A program made the position numbers and the translations under genes. A DNA stretch of 64,000 bases, from positions 115,422,650 to 115,486,649 of the forward strand of contig CM057469.1 of NCBI GenBank assembly GCA_030035585.1, read 5' to 3'. The DNA is from Dugong dugon (taxonomy: Eukaryota; Chordata; Mammalia; Sirenia; Dugongidae). Below are positions 33,701 to 43,656 of the stretch, one piece after another. The notes under the pieces are model-generated. The model made no database searches, had not been told where the DNA came from, and worked only from the letters and a program-made list of their open reading frames with translations. How positions within the stretch are numbered: the first letter of the stretch is position 1; the number at the start of each line of letters is the position of its first letter.

Positions 33701-34465
33701 TGTGTGATGTATTACCCAAGAGCTAAGCAGCATGAAATAAATATTCATCACACTCATGTGTTCTGTGGGTCAGCAATCTGAACAGGGCACAGCAAGGAAG
33801 CCTCATTACTGTCCACTTAGGATCAGCAGTGGCAGCCTGAAGACAAGGAACTGGAAAAGGATAGAAGTCTTGTTAAGTCATATGTCTTGACCCTGGACTT
33901 AGAAGACTGGAACAACTGTGGCTCCTCTGACATCTTTTCTATCTCTGTATGGTCTCTCTATACGGTCTATTCACCATGGTGCATTCCAGTCAGCCAGATT
34001 TTGTATATCAAAAAAAACAAAACAAAACACTGCAATAGAGTTGATTTTGACTCTGACCCTACAGGACAGAGTAGAACTGCCCCATAGGATTTCCAAACAG
34101 TGGCTGGTGGATTCAAACTGCCAACCTTTTGGTTAGCAGCAGAGCTCTTAACCTCTGTGCCACCAGGCTCCAGACTTCGTATATGGTGTCTTAAATCCCC
34201 AAAGGTGCATGTTCTGAAAAAGATGGGTGAGCAGGCAGCTCTCTTTCTGACAGATCCCCATTTCTCAAGATGAGAGACTTTCCACACAAAAATCTCTTCT
34301 TTTTCGAATTACCTTTCAATCTCACACAATATTCCTTCTGCCACATTCCGTTAGTTAGCAGTGAGTCACTAGCAATGGCCCATATTCTAGGGGAAAGATA
34401 TTAGACTTTATCCTTTGTTGAAAGAGGTGTCAAATAATTTACAGACCTGTTTTAAAACCATCACA
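33701..34465 (-). repeat. left LTR of the MaLR element (split by SINE)
   Basis: Plus strand starts TGTGTGATGTATTACCC and ends AAACCATCACA. Landmarks TGTGTTCTGTGGGTCAGCAATC, TCTGTATGGTCTCTCTATACGG and GTCACTAGCAATGGCCC also appear, changed, in the right LTR (CTGTGGTCTCTGCGTATGG, AAGTCACTAACTC). Confidence 0.65.
34010..34172 (-). mobile_element. AfroSINE (short type)
   Basis: Reversed copy within the left LTR: A/CA-rich left end, GAGTTGATTTTGACTCTGACCC, ACAGGACAGAGTAGAACTGCC, head end CTGTGCCACCAGGCTCC. Possible target duplication: GATTTTGTATAT before and GACTTCGTATAT after it. Confidence 0.93.
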
Positions 34466-35788
34466 GTCTGTTTTTAGTCATAATTTTCCCACGTGCAATA
34501 TATACTCACCTCCTCCTAAAATTACCTCCTGAACTATAACAACATCGGCATCAGATTCAAGGTCTAAGATCTCATCATCCAAATGAGCTCAGGTAGGACT
34601 ATCACAGTTACGGTGCACTTCCTCAAGTAGAGTTTATCAAGAATATTTCCTCTCAATCTGAAGACCTATGAACTAAAGAAACAAGTTATCTGCACCCCTT
34701 ACATTCAACCTTCAGTGGTGAGTCAGACAAAGGTAATCACTATCCAAAAGGGATATCCAAACGGGAAACCTAAGAAGCACACAGGAGTCATTGGCCCATA
34801 TCATTTCTGAAATTCAGCCAAACACACGTTTCCAGTTCCTTGATTAGGGCTCAGTCAATCCTACTGCCTGGGAATGATTCTCCAGGGCTCTTTGCTTTAA
34901 CCCTCTAGGTTCTTGGTCATGCTTCTTACTTTATCTGATATTATCCTCTGTTTGCACTTAAGTTGTTTTCTCAGCTGCCTTCATATCCATAAAAAATTTG
35001 TGGTTCCAAAGGACTCTTTTTAATTTTGTACTGGCTCTGTCCTCTGTATAATTATTTTTACAACCTTATGGGTTTCTTATAAATGAATGTACAGTCTATG
35101 CTTTTAGACAAAAGACAAGATGGCAATCTCTTTGAAATAAGCCCTTTTTAACCTTGGGCTTCCTGTAAGTCTGCTGAAAAACAAATCTCTTAAGATTCTC
35201 ATAAGCCCTATCGTTCATTGATGAGGGTCTGTGAGAAACCCTTAATATCCTCCTGTGAGGGCCATTAGTCTGACTACACTGTTTCTTCTGGTATCACCTG
35301 AGGCTTTAACAAAGGGTCTGGTAGTCCCACCTTGATTTGATATTTGCTCTGAAATCATTTATAAATTTGAGAATCTTGAAGAGGCTGGGGATAAGAAGAA
35401 ATTCTTGGCTTCTTTGTATCTGTCATTTCTTCCTTTAGTTATCTCTCTCTCTCAAATTTTACTATAATCATCCCAAAAGCAGGCAATATCTTAAACTCTC
35501 TGCCAGAAGATTTCTTTAGCTAAATTGTCCACTTTTCTGCATTCCCTGGTAATGCTGATGAAGGTGTTGATAAATAGTCCACCGTACATAATAACTTTTC
35601 TCCAGCCTTTAAAGCAATTTTTCTAATTTTATTTTAAACCCTGACTGATGACCTCCTCAGGGACATCAGGGTTCACTAATACTCCTTTAAAGGGCCTTCC
35701 AACTTCTACCTGCTGTCCGGACCAATACCACTGTCATATTTTTGGGTAGTTTTAGAACAGTTGGTACAAAATTCTGATCAGGTTCCTA

Positions 35789-36371
35789 TGTCTACATAAC
35801 AAATTACCTAATTTTTCAGTGGCATTAGAAAAAAGAAAAGAAAATATTATCTTAAATATTCCTGGGGTCAAGAATTTGGACAAGCCATGGCAGAGGTAGT
35901 TTATCTCTTCAACTCAGCACCAGTTAGAATGGGTCAAAAGCTGGAGGCCTAAATCATCTGAAGGTTTGCTCATTCACACGGCTGATGCCTAGGCTGTAAA
36001 GACTTAACCAGCTGGGGCCTGGAGCAGCTGGGGTCTCTCTGAGCATCTTTTTTTATCTTTCTGTGGTCTCTGCGTATGGCCTTCCCAGCAGGATGGCTTT
36101 AGGATAGCCAGATATATTACATGGCAATTCCAAACTCTAAAAATTCATGCATAAAGAGACAGAAGAGAGAGAAAGACGGAGAAAGACAGGCAGAAGTTAT
36201 ATCCTCTTTCACGACCTAGTTTCGGATGCCATGCAGTGTCATTTCTTCCACCTGCTATTTGTTATAAGTAAGTCACTAACTCTTGCCGATTTTCAAATGG
36301 AGGTAAACTAGACTTCAGTTTTTGTGAGAGGAGAGCACGAGGATTGGTGGACGTGTTCTAAAAGTATCACA
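35789..36371 (-). repeat. right LTR of the MaLR element
   Basis: Plus strand TGTCTACATAACAAATTACC to AAAGTATCACA. It shares GGGGTCTCTCTGAGCATC-type and GTGGTCTC..GTATGG words with the left LTR. An internal AG-rich patch lies at 36155-36190. Confidence 0.65.
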
Positions 36372-36379
36372 TACAGATA

Positions 36380-37400
36380 TACAAAGAAATAATTAGAAAT
36401 CTTGAGAATGTTTTGAAAAAACCAGACTCAACTTAGCCTAAGTGAAAATATGCTAACTGGATTCTACTAACAAGGAATTAACCCAGCACATGAAAATGAC
36501 TTAATGAAAAATCTGAGAGAATGTGAAAGGCTAGGAGGAAGGAATAACAAAATTACAACCCATGTCGGGTAGGAGTTTCAGCAGGAGACACTAGAAGCAA
36601 TGGTAGAGTAGTTATTCAGAAAAATAATAACAAAAAATTTATCTGAATTGCTGAAACATGTGAGTCTGTAGATGGAAAACTCGTAACAAGTTCCAACAAA
36701 GGTAGGTAAAAATAAATGCACCCCTAGATGAAGAGCTGTGAAACTGCAGAGTGTCAAGGATAAAGAGAAAATATTAAAACTACCTGAAAAAAACAAAAAG
36801 GATAGGCAAAGGAACAAAAGTAGACTAATTACAGAATAATCATGGACTAATAGCAGAATAAGCAATTCCAAATGTAAGAAGACAATGAACTATTGAGGGA
36901 AAATGTTGTGGAAAAGTAACTGTCACTGCAAATTCTATATTCAGCCAAATGTATTAATCAACGCAGAACTTATAAAGCACAAAACCTTGATAAAGTATTT
37001 AGTATTAGCATTTATTTAAAGACAAGAAGCAAGAAAGATACAGCCAGAAGCAAGAGAAAACATGAGGCAATGAATTCAATAATATAAAATGCTAAACCTG
37101 TTTAATGACTACAGAATATATTTTATGTTTAAAGTTGCAATTATACTTTTATACAGTAATAAAAACAACTATTGGATGGAAGTTTTTAGAGTAAATAAGC
37201 TGTATTAAAGTACATGCAGTGCTGTCAAGAGGGGCTTTAAAAACACACAGGATTTTGTAAAGAGTAAAGGAAAACCAGGCTAAAAATATTGGAGACAAGT
37301 AAAAAAAAAAAAGCTATGAAAGCAAGAAGAATGAGAAAAAAAGAAGAACAATAAAACTGCATAATGAAAATAAAGTCTAATAAGAGACTTAGGCAAATTT
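36380..37400 (+). mobile_element. HAL1/L1M fragment
   Basis: Plus-strand pattern of half-L1/L1M between ORF1 and ORF2: GAAACTGCAGAGTGTCAAGGATAAAGAG, ATTAAAACTACCTGAAAAAA, GTCACTGCAAATTCTATATTCAGCC. No usable frame. Confidence 0.55.
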
Positions 37401-37412
37401 AGTAGAAAATAC

Positions 37413-38099
37413 TGTGGTAGGCAGAATAATGCCCCTCCTCCCAAATGTCCATGTCCTAAATCCCACAGTTCATGAGTATGTTATGTTACATGGGAAAGAG
37501 AAACTAAAGTTCAATATGGAATTTAGGTTGCTAATGAGTTTAACTGAGATAAGAAAATTATCCTGGATTATTCTGGAAGGTGCAATGTAATCACCAAAAA
37601 AAAAAAAAAATTGTCTTCCAGTCAACTCCAACTCATAGCAACCTTATAAGACAGAGTAGAACAGTTCCATATGGTGTCCAAGGAGCAGCTGGTGAATTTG
37701 AACGGCCAACCTTTCGATCAGCAGCAGAGTTCTTAACCACTGCACCAGCAGGGCTACAATGTAAACACAAGAGTCCTTAAATCGGGACAAAGAGTCGGAA
37801 GAGTGAGAACCCTCAAGAAGGTGCTGTAAGGAAGACTGTGCTGGCCATTGCTGGTTTTGACGATGGAAGGAAGCCGTGAATCAAGAAATGTGGACTGCCT
37901 CTACAGGCTAGAAAATGTAAGAAAACAAACTGCCCCCTACAGCGTTCAGAAAGGAAGGCAGCTCTGCCAACAAACACTTTGGTTTTAGCCCAGTGAGACC
38001 AATTTTAGTGAGACCTCCAGTACTGTAAGCCAATAACTGTGTTGTTTTAAGCCACTAAGCTTGTGGTTATTTGCTGCAGCAGCAATGCCAACTAATACA
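37413..38099 (+). mobile_element. MLT1-like LTR, split by SINE
   Basis: Begins TGTGGTAGGCAGAATAATGCC and ends GCAATGCCAACTAATACA, the standard MaLR-type edges. Landmarks in order are CCATGTCCTAAATCCCACAG, GAAAATTATCCTGGATTATTC, GTCCTTAAATCGGGAC, TTTTAGCCCAGTGAGACC and TTGTTTTAAGCCACTAAGC. Flanks AATAC and AACAC form an imperfect 5-bp target duplication. A SINE at 37595-37756 splits it. Confidence 0.75.
37595..37756 (-). mobile_element. AfroSINE (short type) with target duplication
   Basis: Reversed copy with an A14 run at its left end, then GTCTTCCAGTCAACTCCAACTC and a head that ends CTGCACCAGCAGGGCT. It is flanked by CAATGTAATCAC (37583-37594) and CAATGTAAACAC (37757-37768), an 11/12 target-site duplication that fits the interrupted LTR. 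Confidence 0.93.
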
Positions 38100-38903
38100 A
38101 ACACTAATGAAAAATGGAAAATTCAATATTGATATCAGATAAAACTTTATAATGCAAAAAAAAAAATAATTGAAAGGAGATATTGACAAAAACTCATAAT
38201 GTGAGTATACAATGCAACTCTAACAAACACTAAAACAGTAATTTGAAACTTTGCAATCCCGCAATAAAAAAAAATTTAGAATATGTTTTTGAATTAAAAA
38301 AAGAAAAAACTTTGTTTCAAATTTTACCAGTTAAAGAAAATAAACAATATTTTAAAATAGAGAGATTAAAAAACATAATATGTCAAGCCCTGTGAGGTAC
38401 AAAATATATGAATTTGTGGTGATAGTGCCATTTAGAGATTTACATTAATTTGTTATAAAATAAAGACTTAAAATGCGGTGTGAGCCTCCAATTCCAATTT
38501 TTTTTTAACTTTCCAGTTTGAAGACTATAATATAAAGTGAATATTGCCTTGTTTCTGGAAATGTTTACAAAGATATCATAAGAATGAAAAAACATAAAAC
38601 CCATAAATAAATAAATGATGAATAAAGGACTACACCAAAAAAATAAGAGCCAACTAAATCAAAGTGACATATTTTCACATTTTTGTTCTTAATTTAAAGG
38701 AGATACTATCTTAGAAAAGCAAGGAGATGAAAAAACAAATAAGTAAATAAAAACCCAGAGATTCAACATCTCATGCAGGAAATAACAGTGAGGTAATATG
38801 AAAAGATGAAATATGAGAGCTTCTTTGGAGGGTTTAGCAGGGAAACTCAGCTGCTTCTTTAAGTGTAATCCTTGACTGAAGAACCAAAAACAAAACAAAA
38901 AAA
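38100..38903 (+). mobile_element. old L1M ORF2-like fragment (weak)
   Basis: 38110-38240 (ATTCAATATTGATATCAGATAAAAC ... AACTCATAATGTGAGTATAC) resembles the ORF2 endonuclease/early region of L1M on the plus strand. The remainder is AT-rich and not assignable. Confidence 0.4.
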
Positions 38904-39109
38904 TAAGTTGCTGTTGAGTCATTCCAACTCGTGGCAACCCCATGTGTGTCAGTAGAACTGTGTTCCGTAAGGGTTTTCAATGGCTGATGTTTTTTTGGGA
39001 GGAGGTAGATTACCAGACCTTTCTTCTGAGTCACCTCTGCTGGACTTGAATCGTCAGCCTATCAGATAGTAGCTGAACGTGTTAACCATTTCACCCCCCA
39101 GGGACTCCT
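38904..39109 (-). mobile_element. AfroSINE (long type)
   Basis: Reversed copy, rather diverged: TTGCTGTTGAGTCATTCCAAC, CCCATGTGTGTCAGTAGAACTG, long block GGAGGTAGATTACCAGACC, and a head ending TTTCACCCCCCAGGGACTCCT. More like the RTE-tail-rich subtype than the short form. Confidence 0.9.
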
Positions 39110-39261
39110 TGAGAGAAGAACAATCTTACTCTACCAGCTTCAGAAGGGATGAACATGGAGCAGTGAGAGAGGAAAGGGACACCAGAAATAAGATATAAAT
39201 CAAGGGAACATTCTCAAAGAAATAGAACTCTAAAATCAACACATTAAAAGCCACAGTCTCA
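39110..39261. other. insertion target of the retrocopy
   Basis: Ordinary sequence before the retrocopy. 39246-39261 (AAAAGCCACAGTCTCA) is the 5' copy of the target-site duplication, preceded by CATT so that the nick site is TT|AAAA, the preferred L1 endonuclease site. Confidence 0.85.
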
Positions 39262-39492
39262 AGCTGTCCCACCAGATCCAGTCTCGTGAACGCTGCTCCG
39301 AGCCCCACATCCGACTTCTGCCGCTGCTGCTGGAAGCTGCCCGGGAAGCACTTGGTCAAGCGCCCAATCTCCACTCCACATTTTCTTTCTGACCCCGCTC
39401 CTCATCCGCAATGCCACTGGCACAACTCATCAGATCTCTTCCTCTTGCTGCTGCTGCTGCTGGAAGAAGACTGGGGAGTATTGTGTGATTGT

Positions 39493-39786
39493 CACTCCCT
39501 TTGTTACGACTTGACGGTGATGACTTGGACCAGACCTGCACGGCCCTGGTGTGAAGTCCAGGGTTCTGTAGATGGAAAACCTTTTCTTCACTATGACAGT
39601 GATAACAACAAGGCAAAACCCTTGGGTCCTGTGGGTAAGAAAGTTTACACTACAAAAGCATGGAAAGAACAGACCGAAACCCTGAAAGACTTGGGGCGAG
39701 AGCTCAGGAATCTCCTGCCTGGCATTACACTGGAGAGGCACACAACCATGGGTCCTCCCACACTGCAGTTCAAGCTAGCTTGTCAG
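39493..39786 (+). pseudogene. alpha-1-like domain of the ULBP-like retrocopy
   Basis: 98 uninterrupted codons from HSLCYDLTV to LACQ. Conserved family cues: Cys in SLCYD, WCEVQG, FLHYD and the terminal Cys of LACQ. The next codon is TGA. In the functional family an exon boundary falls close to this point; here coding sequence continues across it with no intron, which supports a processed origin. Confidence 0.85.
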
Positions 39787-39861
39787 TGACAAGCAGAACA
39801 GTGCACCGGTGCATCCTGGTAGTTCAGCATCCACAGGCAGCTGTTCCTCCTGATTGACACA

Positions 39862-40185
39862 ATGAACACCAACTGGACAGCAGGTCATCCTGGAGCCACA
39901 AGCGTCAAGGAGAAGTGGCAGAAGGACAGGGGATTAGCAGAATATTTCAGGAAGATATCACAGGGAGATTGCAATGACTGGCTTCGTGAATTCTTGGTGC
40001 ACTGGGAGAATACGCTGGAGCTGACAGTACCACCATCCAGGGTCCCAACCACATTTCAACCCCTCTACGTTTCCATCATCTCAATCGTCATCTGCTCAGT
40101 CATGATCTTCATCCTAGGCAGGGTCATCATGGATCGGGAGGAAGACATCAAGTACTGTGGACAAAGCAGTGTGGGATGGAGCTGA
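39862..40185 (+). pseudogene. alpha-2-like and transmembrane part of the retrocopy
   Basis: In the same frame as the alpha-1 part (both begin at position 1 modulo 3), separated only by the two stops. It has TNWTAGHPGATSVKEKW, RKISQGDCNDWLREFL, a Pro-rich stalk, then the membrane span YVSIISIVICSVMIFILG and a short charged tail RVIMDREEDI. A true transmembrane end, not a GPI signal, recalls the RAET1E/RAET1G type within the family. Confidence 0.85.
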
Positions 40186-40243
40186 TCGGTCTCTAGATTG
40201 GGTTCGTGTCTTAGTCAAGGATTCTCTAAAGAAACGGAATCAG

Positions 40244-40680
40244 TGTCATGGATTGAATTATGTCCTCCCAAAAATGTGTGTATCAATTTGGCTGGGCCAT
40301 GATTCCTGGTATTGTGTGATTTTCCTATATGTTGTAAATCCAGCGTCTTTATGATGTTAATGAGGGAGGATGGGCGGCAGTTGCGTTAGTAAGGCAGGAC
40401 TCAGTCTACAAGATTAGATTGTGTCCTGAGGCAATCTCTTGAGATATAAAAGAGAGAAGTGAGCAGAGAGACAGGGGGACCTCATACCACCAAGAAAGCA
40501 ATGCCAGGAGCAGAGCGTGTCCTATGGACCCGGGGTTCCTGGGCAGAGAAGCTCCTAGTCTAGGGGAGCATTGATGAGAAGGCCAACAGAGAGAGAAAGC
40601 CTTCCCCTGGAGCTGACACCCCGAATTTGGACTTTTAGCCTACTTTATTGTAAGGAAATAGACTTCTCTTTGTTAAGACC
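40244..40680 (+). mobile_element. LTR forming the 3' UTR of the retrocopy
   Basis: This is the same LTR family as 22542-23014, sense orientation: TGTCATGGATTGAATTATGTC to TTCTCTTTGTTAAGACC. It lies inside the target-site duplications, 58 bp after the coding stop, so it was part of the reverse-transcribed mRNA. Only the part up to the LTR poly(A) site is present; the remaining LTR end seen at 22965-23014 is replaced by the A tail. Confidence 0.85.
40657..40662 (+). promoter_or_regulatory. LTR-derived poly(A) signal
   Basis: AATAGA, corresponding to AATAAA in the sibling LTR (near 22946). The A tail begins at 40681, 18 nt downstream of the hexamer, the normal cleavage spacing. Confidence 0.75.
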
Positions 40681-40705
40681 AAAAAAAAAAAAAGCCACAG
40701 TCTCA

Positions 40706-41824
40706 TTTATTATCATCCACCCTCAGATACAGCCAAATAGAGTTATTTCAAAATAGAGGGAAACAAAACAATAAAAACAACAAAACACACCGCAGGCAAT
40801 CAGACCAAATGACAAAGTTAGTCAAAAGGGAAGAGTGTAAGGTTGTGACAGAGCAAGTTAAGGTTGGACTCGGATTTCATCACAGCAACATTGTGCATGA
40901 GAAGATAGTATGGTGATCACTTCCAAACCCTCAAAGGATGAAACTCTAATTTGACAATTTTATACACAACCAAACTACTGTCCAAGTATCAATGCAAGAG
41001 ACAAACATTTTTGAAATACAAGAATCCAAAATAACTTTTAGAGGACACTTCTATCTAGAAAAGTTTTGAAAAAAGGTTAGGGTTGGGCATTGAATTACTT
41101 TCAGTATAAGAGAAAGACTAAATACATGTAGGAATACATATTTATAAATATATATACATATATCTCTCCAGTAAAACAATCAAAAAACAATAACATGATA
41201 AGATAATTCAGAAAATTAGCTAGGTACACAAAAATCAATAGTTATATATATAAAGAAAAATCAATTAGCATATAAAATGTAAGAAAACACTCCCTTCAAT
41301 AGCAATACGAATATTAAAATGTCTAAGAAGAAGAGTAAACTTTGCAGGAAATTTTCAAGATACATATGAAAAAAAGTTTTGAATGCAAATGAAGGCCACA
41401 AAGGAAGACTTGGAAAAACTAGAAAGGTAAATTATATTCTTATATAAGAAGCTCGACATGATTATGCCTAGAGATAAACCTAACATTTTAATGGATCCTT
41501 GCAGAAAAGATAGATTACCTAAAGATTATGGGGCAATTGGATTTCTCTATTTAAAAAAATAAACATAAAATAAAGTTAGATATACTCTTCACACTGCTCA
41601 CAAATGTTGTCTCCGACGTGGAAATATGGAAATCCATACATTAAAACTACTAAAATTAACTACTGGAGAATATTTGTATAAAATCTTGGTAGGAAATGAG
41701 AAAGAAATGCACTGATGAATCAATATATGCATATTTTTAACTCCTACAAGATATAAAACCGTAATAAAGCTTAAAAATTAAAACAAGAAAAACTCAGGAA
41801 GTTATTAGCCACGTATACAGTAAA
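40706..41824 (+). mobile_element. old HAL1/L1M fragments
   Basis: 40780-41090 follows the half-L1 pattern (GTTGGACTCGGATTTCATCACAGCAACA, CCTCAAAGGATGAAACTCTAATTTG, AAGAATCCAAAATAACTTTTAG). 41180-41800 resembles L1M ORF2 C-terminal sequence (AAAATGTCTAAGAAGAAGAG, TTTTGAATGCAAATGAAGGCC, GACGTGGAAATATGG). No frames. Confidence 0.5.
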
Positions 41825-41920
41825 GTATGGAGCCCTGGTAGTACAGCGGTGAACAGCTATGGTTGCTAATCAGAAGGTGGATGGTTTGAATCCACTAGCT
41901 GCTCCTTGGAAACCAAGGCC
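41825..41920 (+). mobile_element. AfroSINE, 3'-incomplete
   Basis: GGAGCCCTGGTAGTACAGCGG head, GGTTTGAATCCACTAGCTGC (B box side) and CTCCTTGGAAACC, then stops without tail. Confidence 0.85.
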
Positions 41921-42099
41921 CCAAAGTATTCCTGAGGAGCAGTAAATCAGTCAGGAAAGCAAAGCTAAGCTGCAGTAACAACAAAAAAGCAAATCTCACT
42001 GATGTGTCGTTTCTCTCTTGAGTCAGTTAGGAGATGTCCTTCACATTTGATTAAACAACAGCCTTAAAAATACAAGGTAACCCAAATCACCATCTGAAG

Positions 42100-42305
42100 T
42101 AATGCTGTCCAATAAAACATTCTGAGATGATGTCGGAAATGCTGCACATCGGTGCTAACCAATACAGTAGCCACTAGCCACATGTGGCTATTGAACACTT
42201 GAAATGTGGCTAGTGATAATAAGAAATGGAATTTTAATTTTAATTAATTTACATTTAAATAGCCACTTACTGGCGGTTGCTACTGTACTGGAAGACACGG
42301 ATACG
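42100..42305 (+). mobile_element. small hAT/Charlie-type DNA transposon (MER-like)
   Basis: AATGCTGTCCAATAAAACATTCTGAGATGATG, CTAACCAATACAGTAGCCACTAGCCAC, TTGAACACTTGAAATGTGGC and a closing TAGCCACTTACTGGC match a widely shared mammalian non-autonomous DNA element. It contains the perfect 16-bp palindrome TAGCCACATGTGGCTA (42175-42190). The exact MER number is not asserted. Confidence 0.65.
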
Positions 42306-42829
42306 GTCATTGTCAGTTATCTAGAAAGAGGAAAAGAAATGTGGCGAATCAGAGACCAGTTCTGAAAGCAGCTGTCAGACAGTGATACATGTCACTTCCA
42401 TACAGATGCCGAAGGAATTAAAAGTTCTCTGTAATTTTTTATTTCTTTTTATAAACTCTAAAGTAAGAATTTAAAAAATATTAATATCTGTTAGTTTTTG
42501 GTAGGAGGTATTTGTTTATATTATCATGTGACGTAAATTTATGTTTTTTTTTAAGTATTTTAAGTAATAATATAGAACCAAACCCATTGACATTGTTAGT
42601 TCTGATTTCTCTGGTTCAGTGATAGATTTGACATTGTTGCACAGTTTGTCTTGACTTTTATAGCACCATAATCTCCTTTTTTAGTTCTTTTCTCTCCAGG
42701 GACCCAGTTTAGTCCTTCTTTGCAGAAGTTGGCAAATTTTCCAGAATCATCAATTACGTTTTGGTAATCTTCAGGTTTCTACTCTTTTAACTATTTTCTT
42801 CTTAATCTATTATTCTTCCAGGAAGATCT
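42306..42829. other. unassigned spacer
   Basis: No gene or repeat family recognised. Confidence 0.4.
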
Positions 42830-43256
42830 CATACATTCACCACTTTATTACCACTTTGATTAGCTTCCAAATCTGTATCTGTCATTTAGACCTTTTATGA
42901 CTCCTGAATACTTCTGACTATTGACATTCTCCACAAGGATTCTCCAAACCTGTTTCTCTTCCTTGGTATATTATCTCAGTACATGGAGTCATCATCTATT
43001 AGGAGGCACAAAACCAAAAAATATGAACCATCCCTGACAATCCTTCTTACTCATTTTCGACAGTTAATGAACAAGCCCCGCCAGATGTGCAACATGTCAC
43101 GTAGCTCTCTTAGATTTCAATTTGATCCCCCCCCCCCCCCCGAACTTGAACTTCTTGAGGGCAAGAGCTATCTCATTTCTTTTGTTATTTCTAACTTTTG
43201 GCAGAGGACTTGGTACATGATGGTGGTTTAATTAATAGTTTGTGGAATAAGGAAAT
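42830..43256 (+). mobile_element. L2-like 3' end (weak)
   Basis: The end, CTTGAACTTCTTGAGGGCAAGAGC ... GCAGAGGACTTGGTACATG, follows the widespread L2 3' pattern. The 5' part is uncertain. A run of 15 C (43127-43141) interrupts it. Confidence 0.45.
43127..43141. repeat. (C)15 homopolymer
   Basis: Fifteen consecutive C on the plus strand, notable in AT-rich surroundings. Length could be a sequencing uncertainty. Confidence 0.9.
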
Positions 43257-43656
43257 TGTCTTAGTTTTCTACTGTTGCTGTAACAGAAATACAAGCGGGT
43301 GGCTTTAAAGAACAGACATTAATTTTTTCACAGTTTAGGTGGCTAGAAGTCCAAATTTATGGCATTGGCTGTAGGGGAAGTCACTCTGTTGCTTCTGGGA
43401 AAGAACGCCTCGGCGTTCCTGGGTTCTTTGGCGATCTTCACTTGGCATCTGTCTTCCCCCTGTTTATGCTTAGCTTCTGTGTCGAAGCTGCCCTTTTTAT
43501 AACTCATTAAGTGATTAGGTGTAGGACACACCCTGTACTAATAGGACCTCATTAAAATAACAATGAAATCTCTATCCCTAAATGAGATTACATCTACAGG
43601 TATAGGGGTGAGGATTCTAGCACATATTTTGAAGGGATACAATTCCATCCATAACA
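43257..43656 (-). mobile_element. solo LTR (MaLR-like)
   Basis: Plus strand TGTCTTAGTTTTCTACTGTTGCTGTAAC to ATTCCATCCATAACA, the reversed edges of a MaLR-type LTR; flanks GAAAT and GAAGT are an imperfect 5-bp duplication. It contains TTTTTATAACTCATTAAGTG and AGGACCTCATTAAAATAAC landmarks. Confidence 0.7.

Larger units (their letters stand above)
33701..36371 (-). mobile_element. MaLR (MLT1-like) element with both LTRs
   Basis: Two related LTRs (33701-34465 and 35789-36371) flank a 1.3-kb internal part, all in minus orientation. The internal sequence (34466-35788) follows the MaLR internal pattern, e.g. GGCATCAGATTCAAGGTCTAAG, CTGGGAATGATTCTCCAGG, AAAAGACAAGATGGCAATC and TTTTAGAACAGTTGGTACAAAATTCTGATC just before the right LTR. 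As usual for MaLRs there is no gag, pol or env frame. A SINE sits inside the left LTR. No convincing 5-bp target duplication is left. Confidence 0.7.
39262..40693 (+). pseudogene. ULBP/RAET1-like (NKG2D ligand) processed pseudogene
   Basis: An intronless copy of a ULBP/RAET1-family gene, whose products are MHC class I-like surface ligands of the NK-cell receptor NKG2D. Reading frame from about 39430: hydrophobic signal (LFLLLLLLL), then the hallmark HSLCYDLTV (39493), WCEVQGSVDGKPFLHYD and LQFKLACQ (alpha-1). It runs straight into alpha-2 (FLLIDTMNTNW, CNDWLREFLVHW) and a transmembrane end (40060-40130). Defects: TGA 39787-39789, TAG 39820-39822, and a frame mismatch between ATG 39411 and the signal. 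Bounded by a perfect 16-bp duplication (39246-39261, 40690-40705) with a 13-A tail: an L1-mediated retrocopy. Confidence 0.88.

Noticed and set aside
39286-39789. 167-codon frame as a possible intact gene
   Set aside because: It starts in what is 5' UTR-derived sequence and ends at a stop between the alpha-1 and alpha-2 parts; the remainder lies past two stops. With duplication and poly(A) it is a processed pseudogene.
42175-42190. 16-bp palindrome as a protein-binding operator
   Set aside because: It is part of a common DNA-transposon consensus, so transposon structure explains it.
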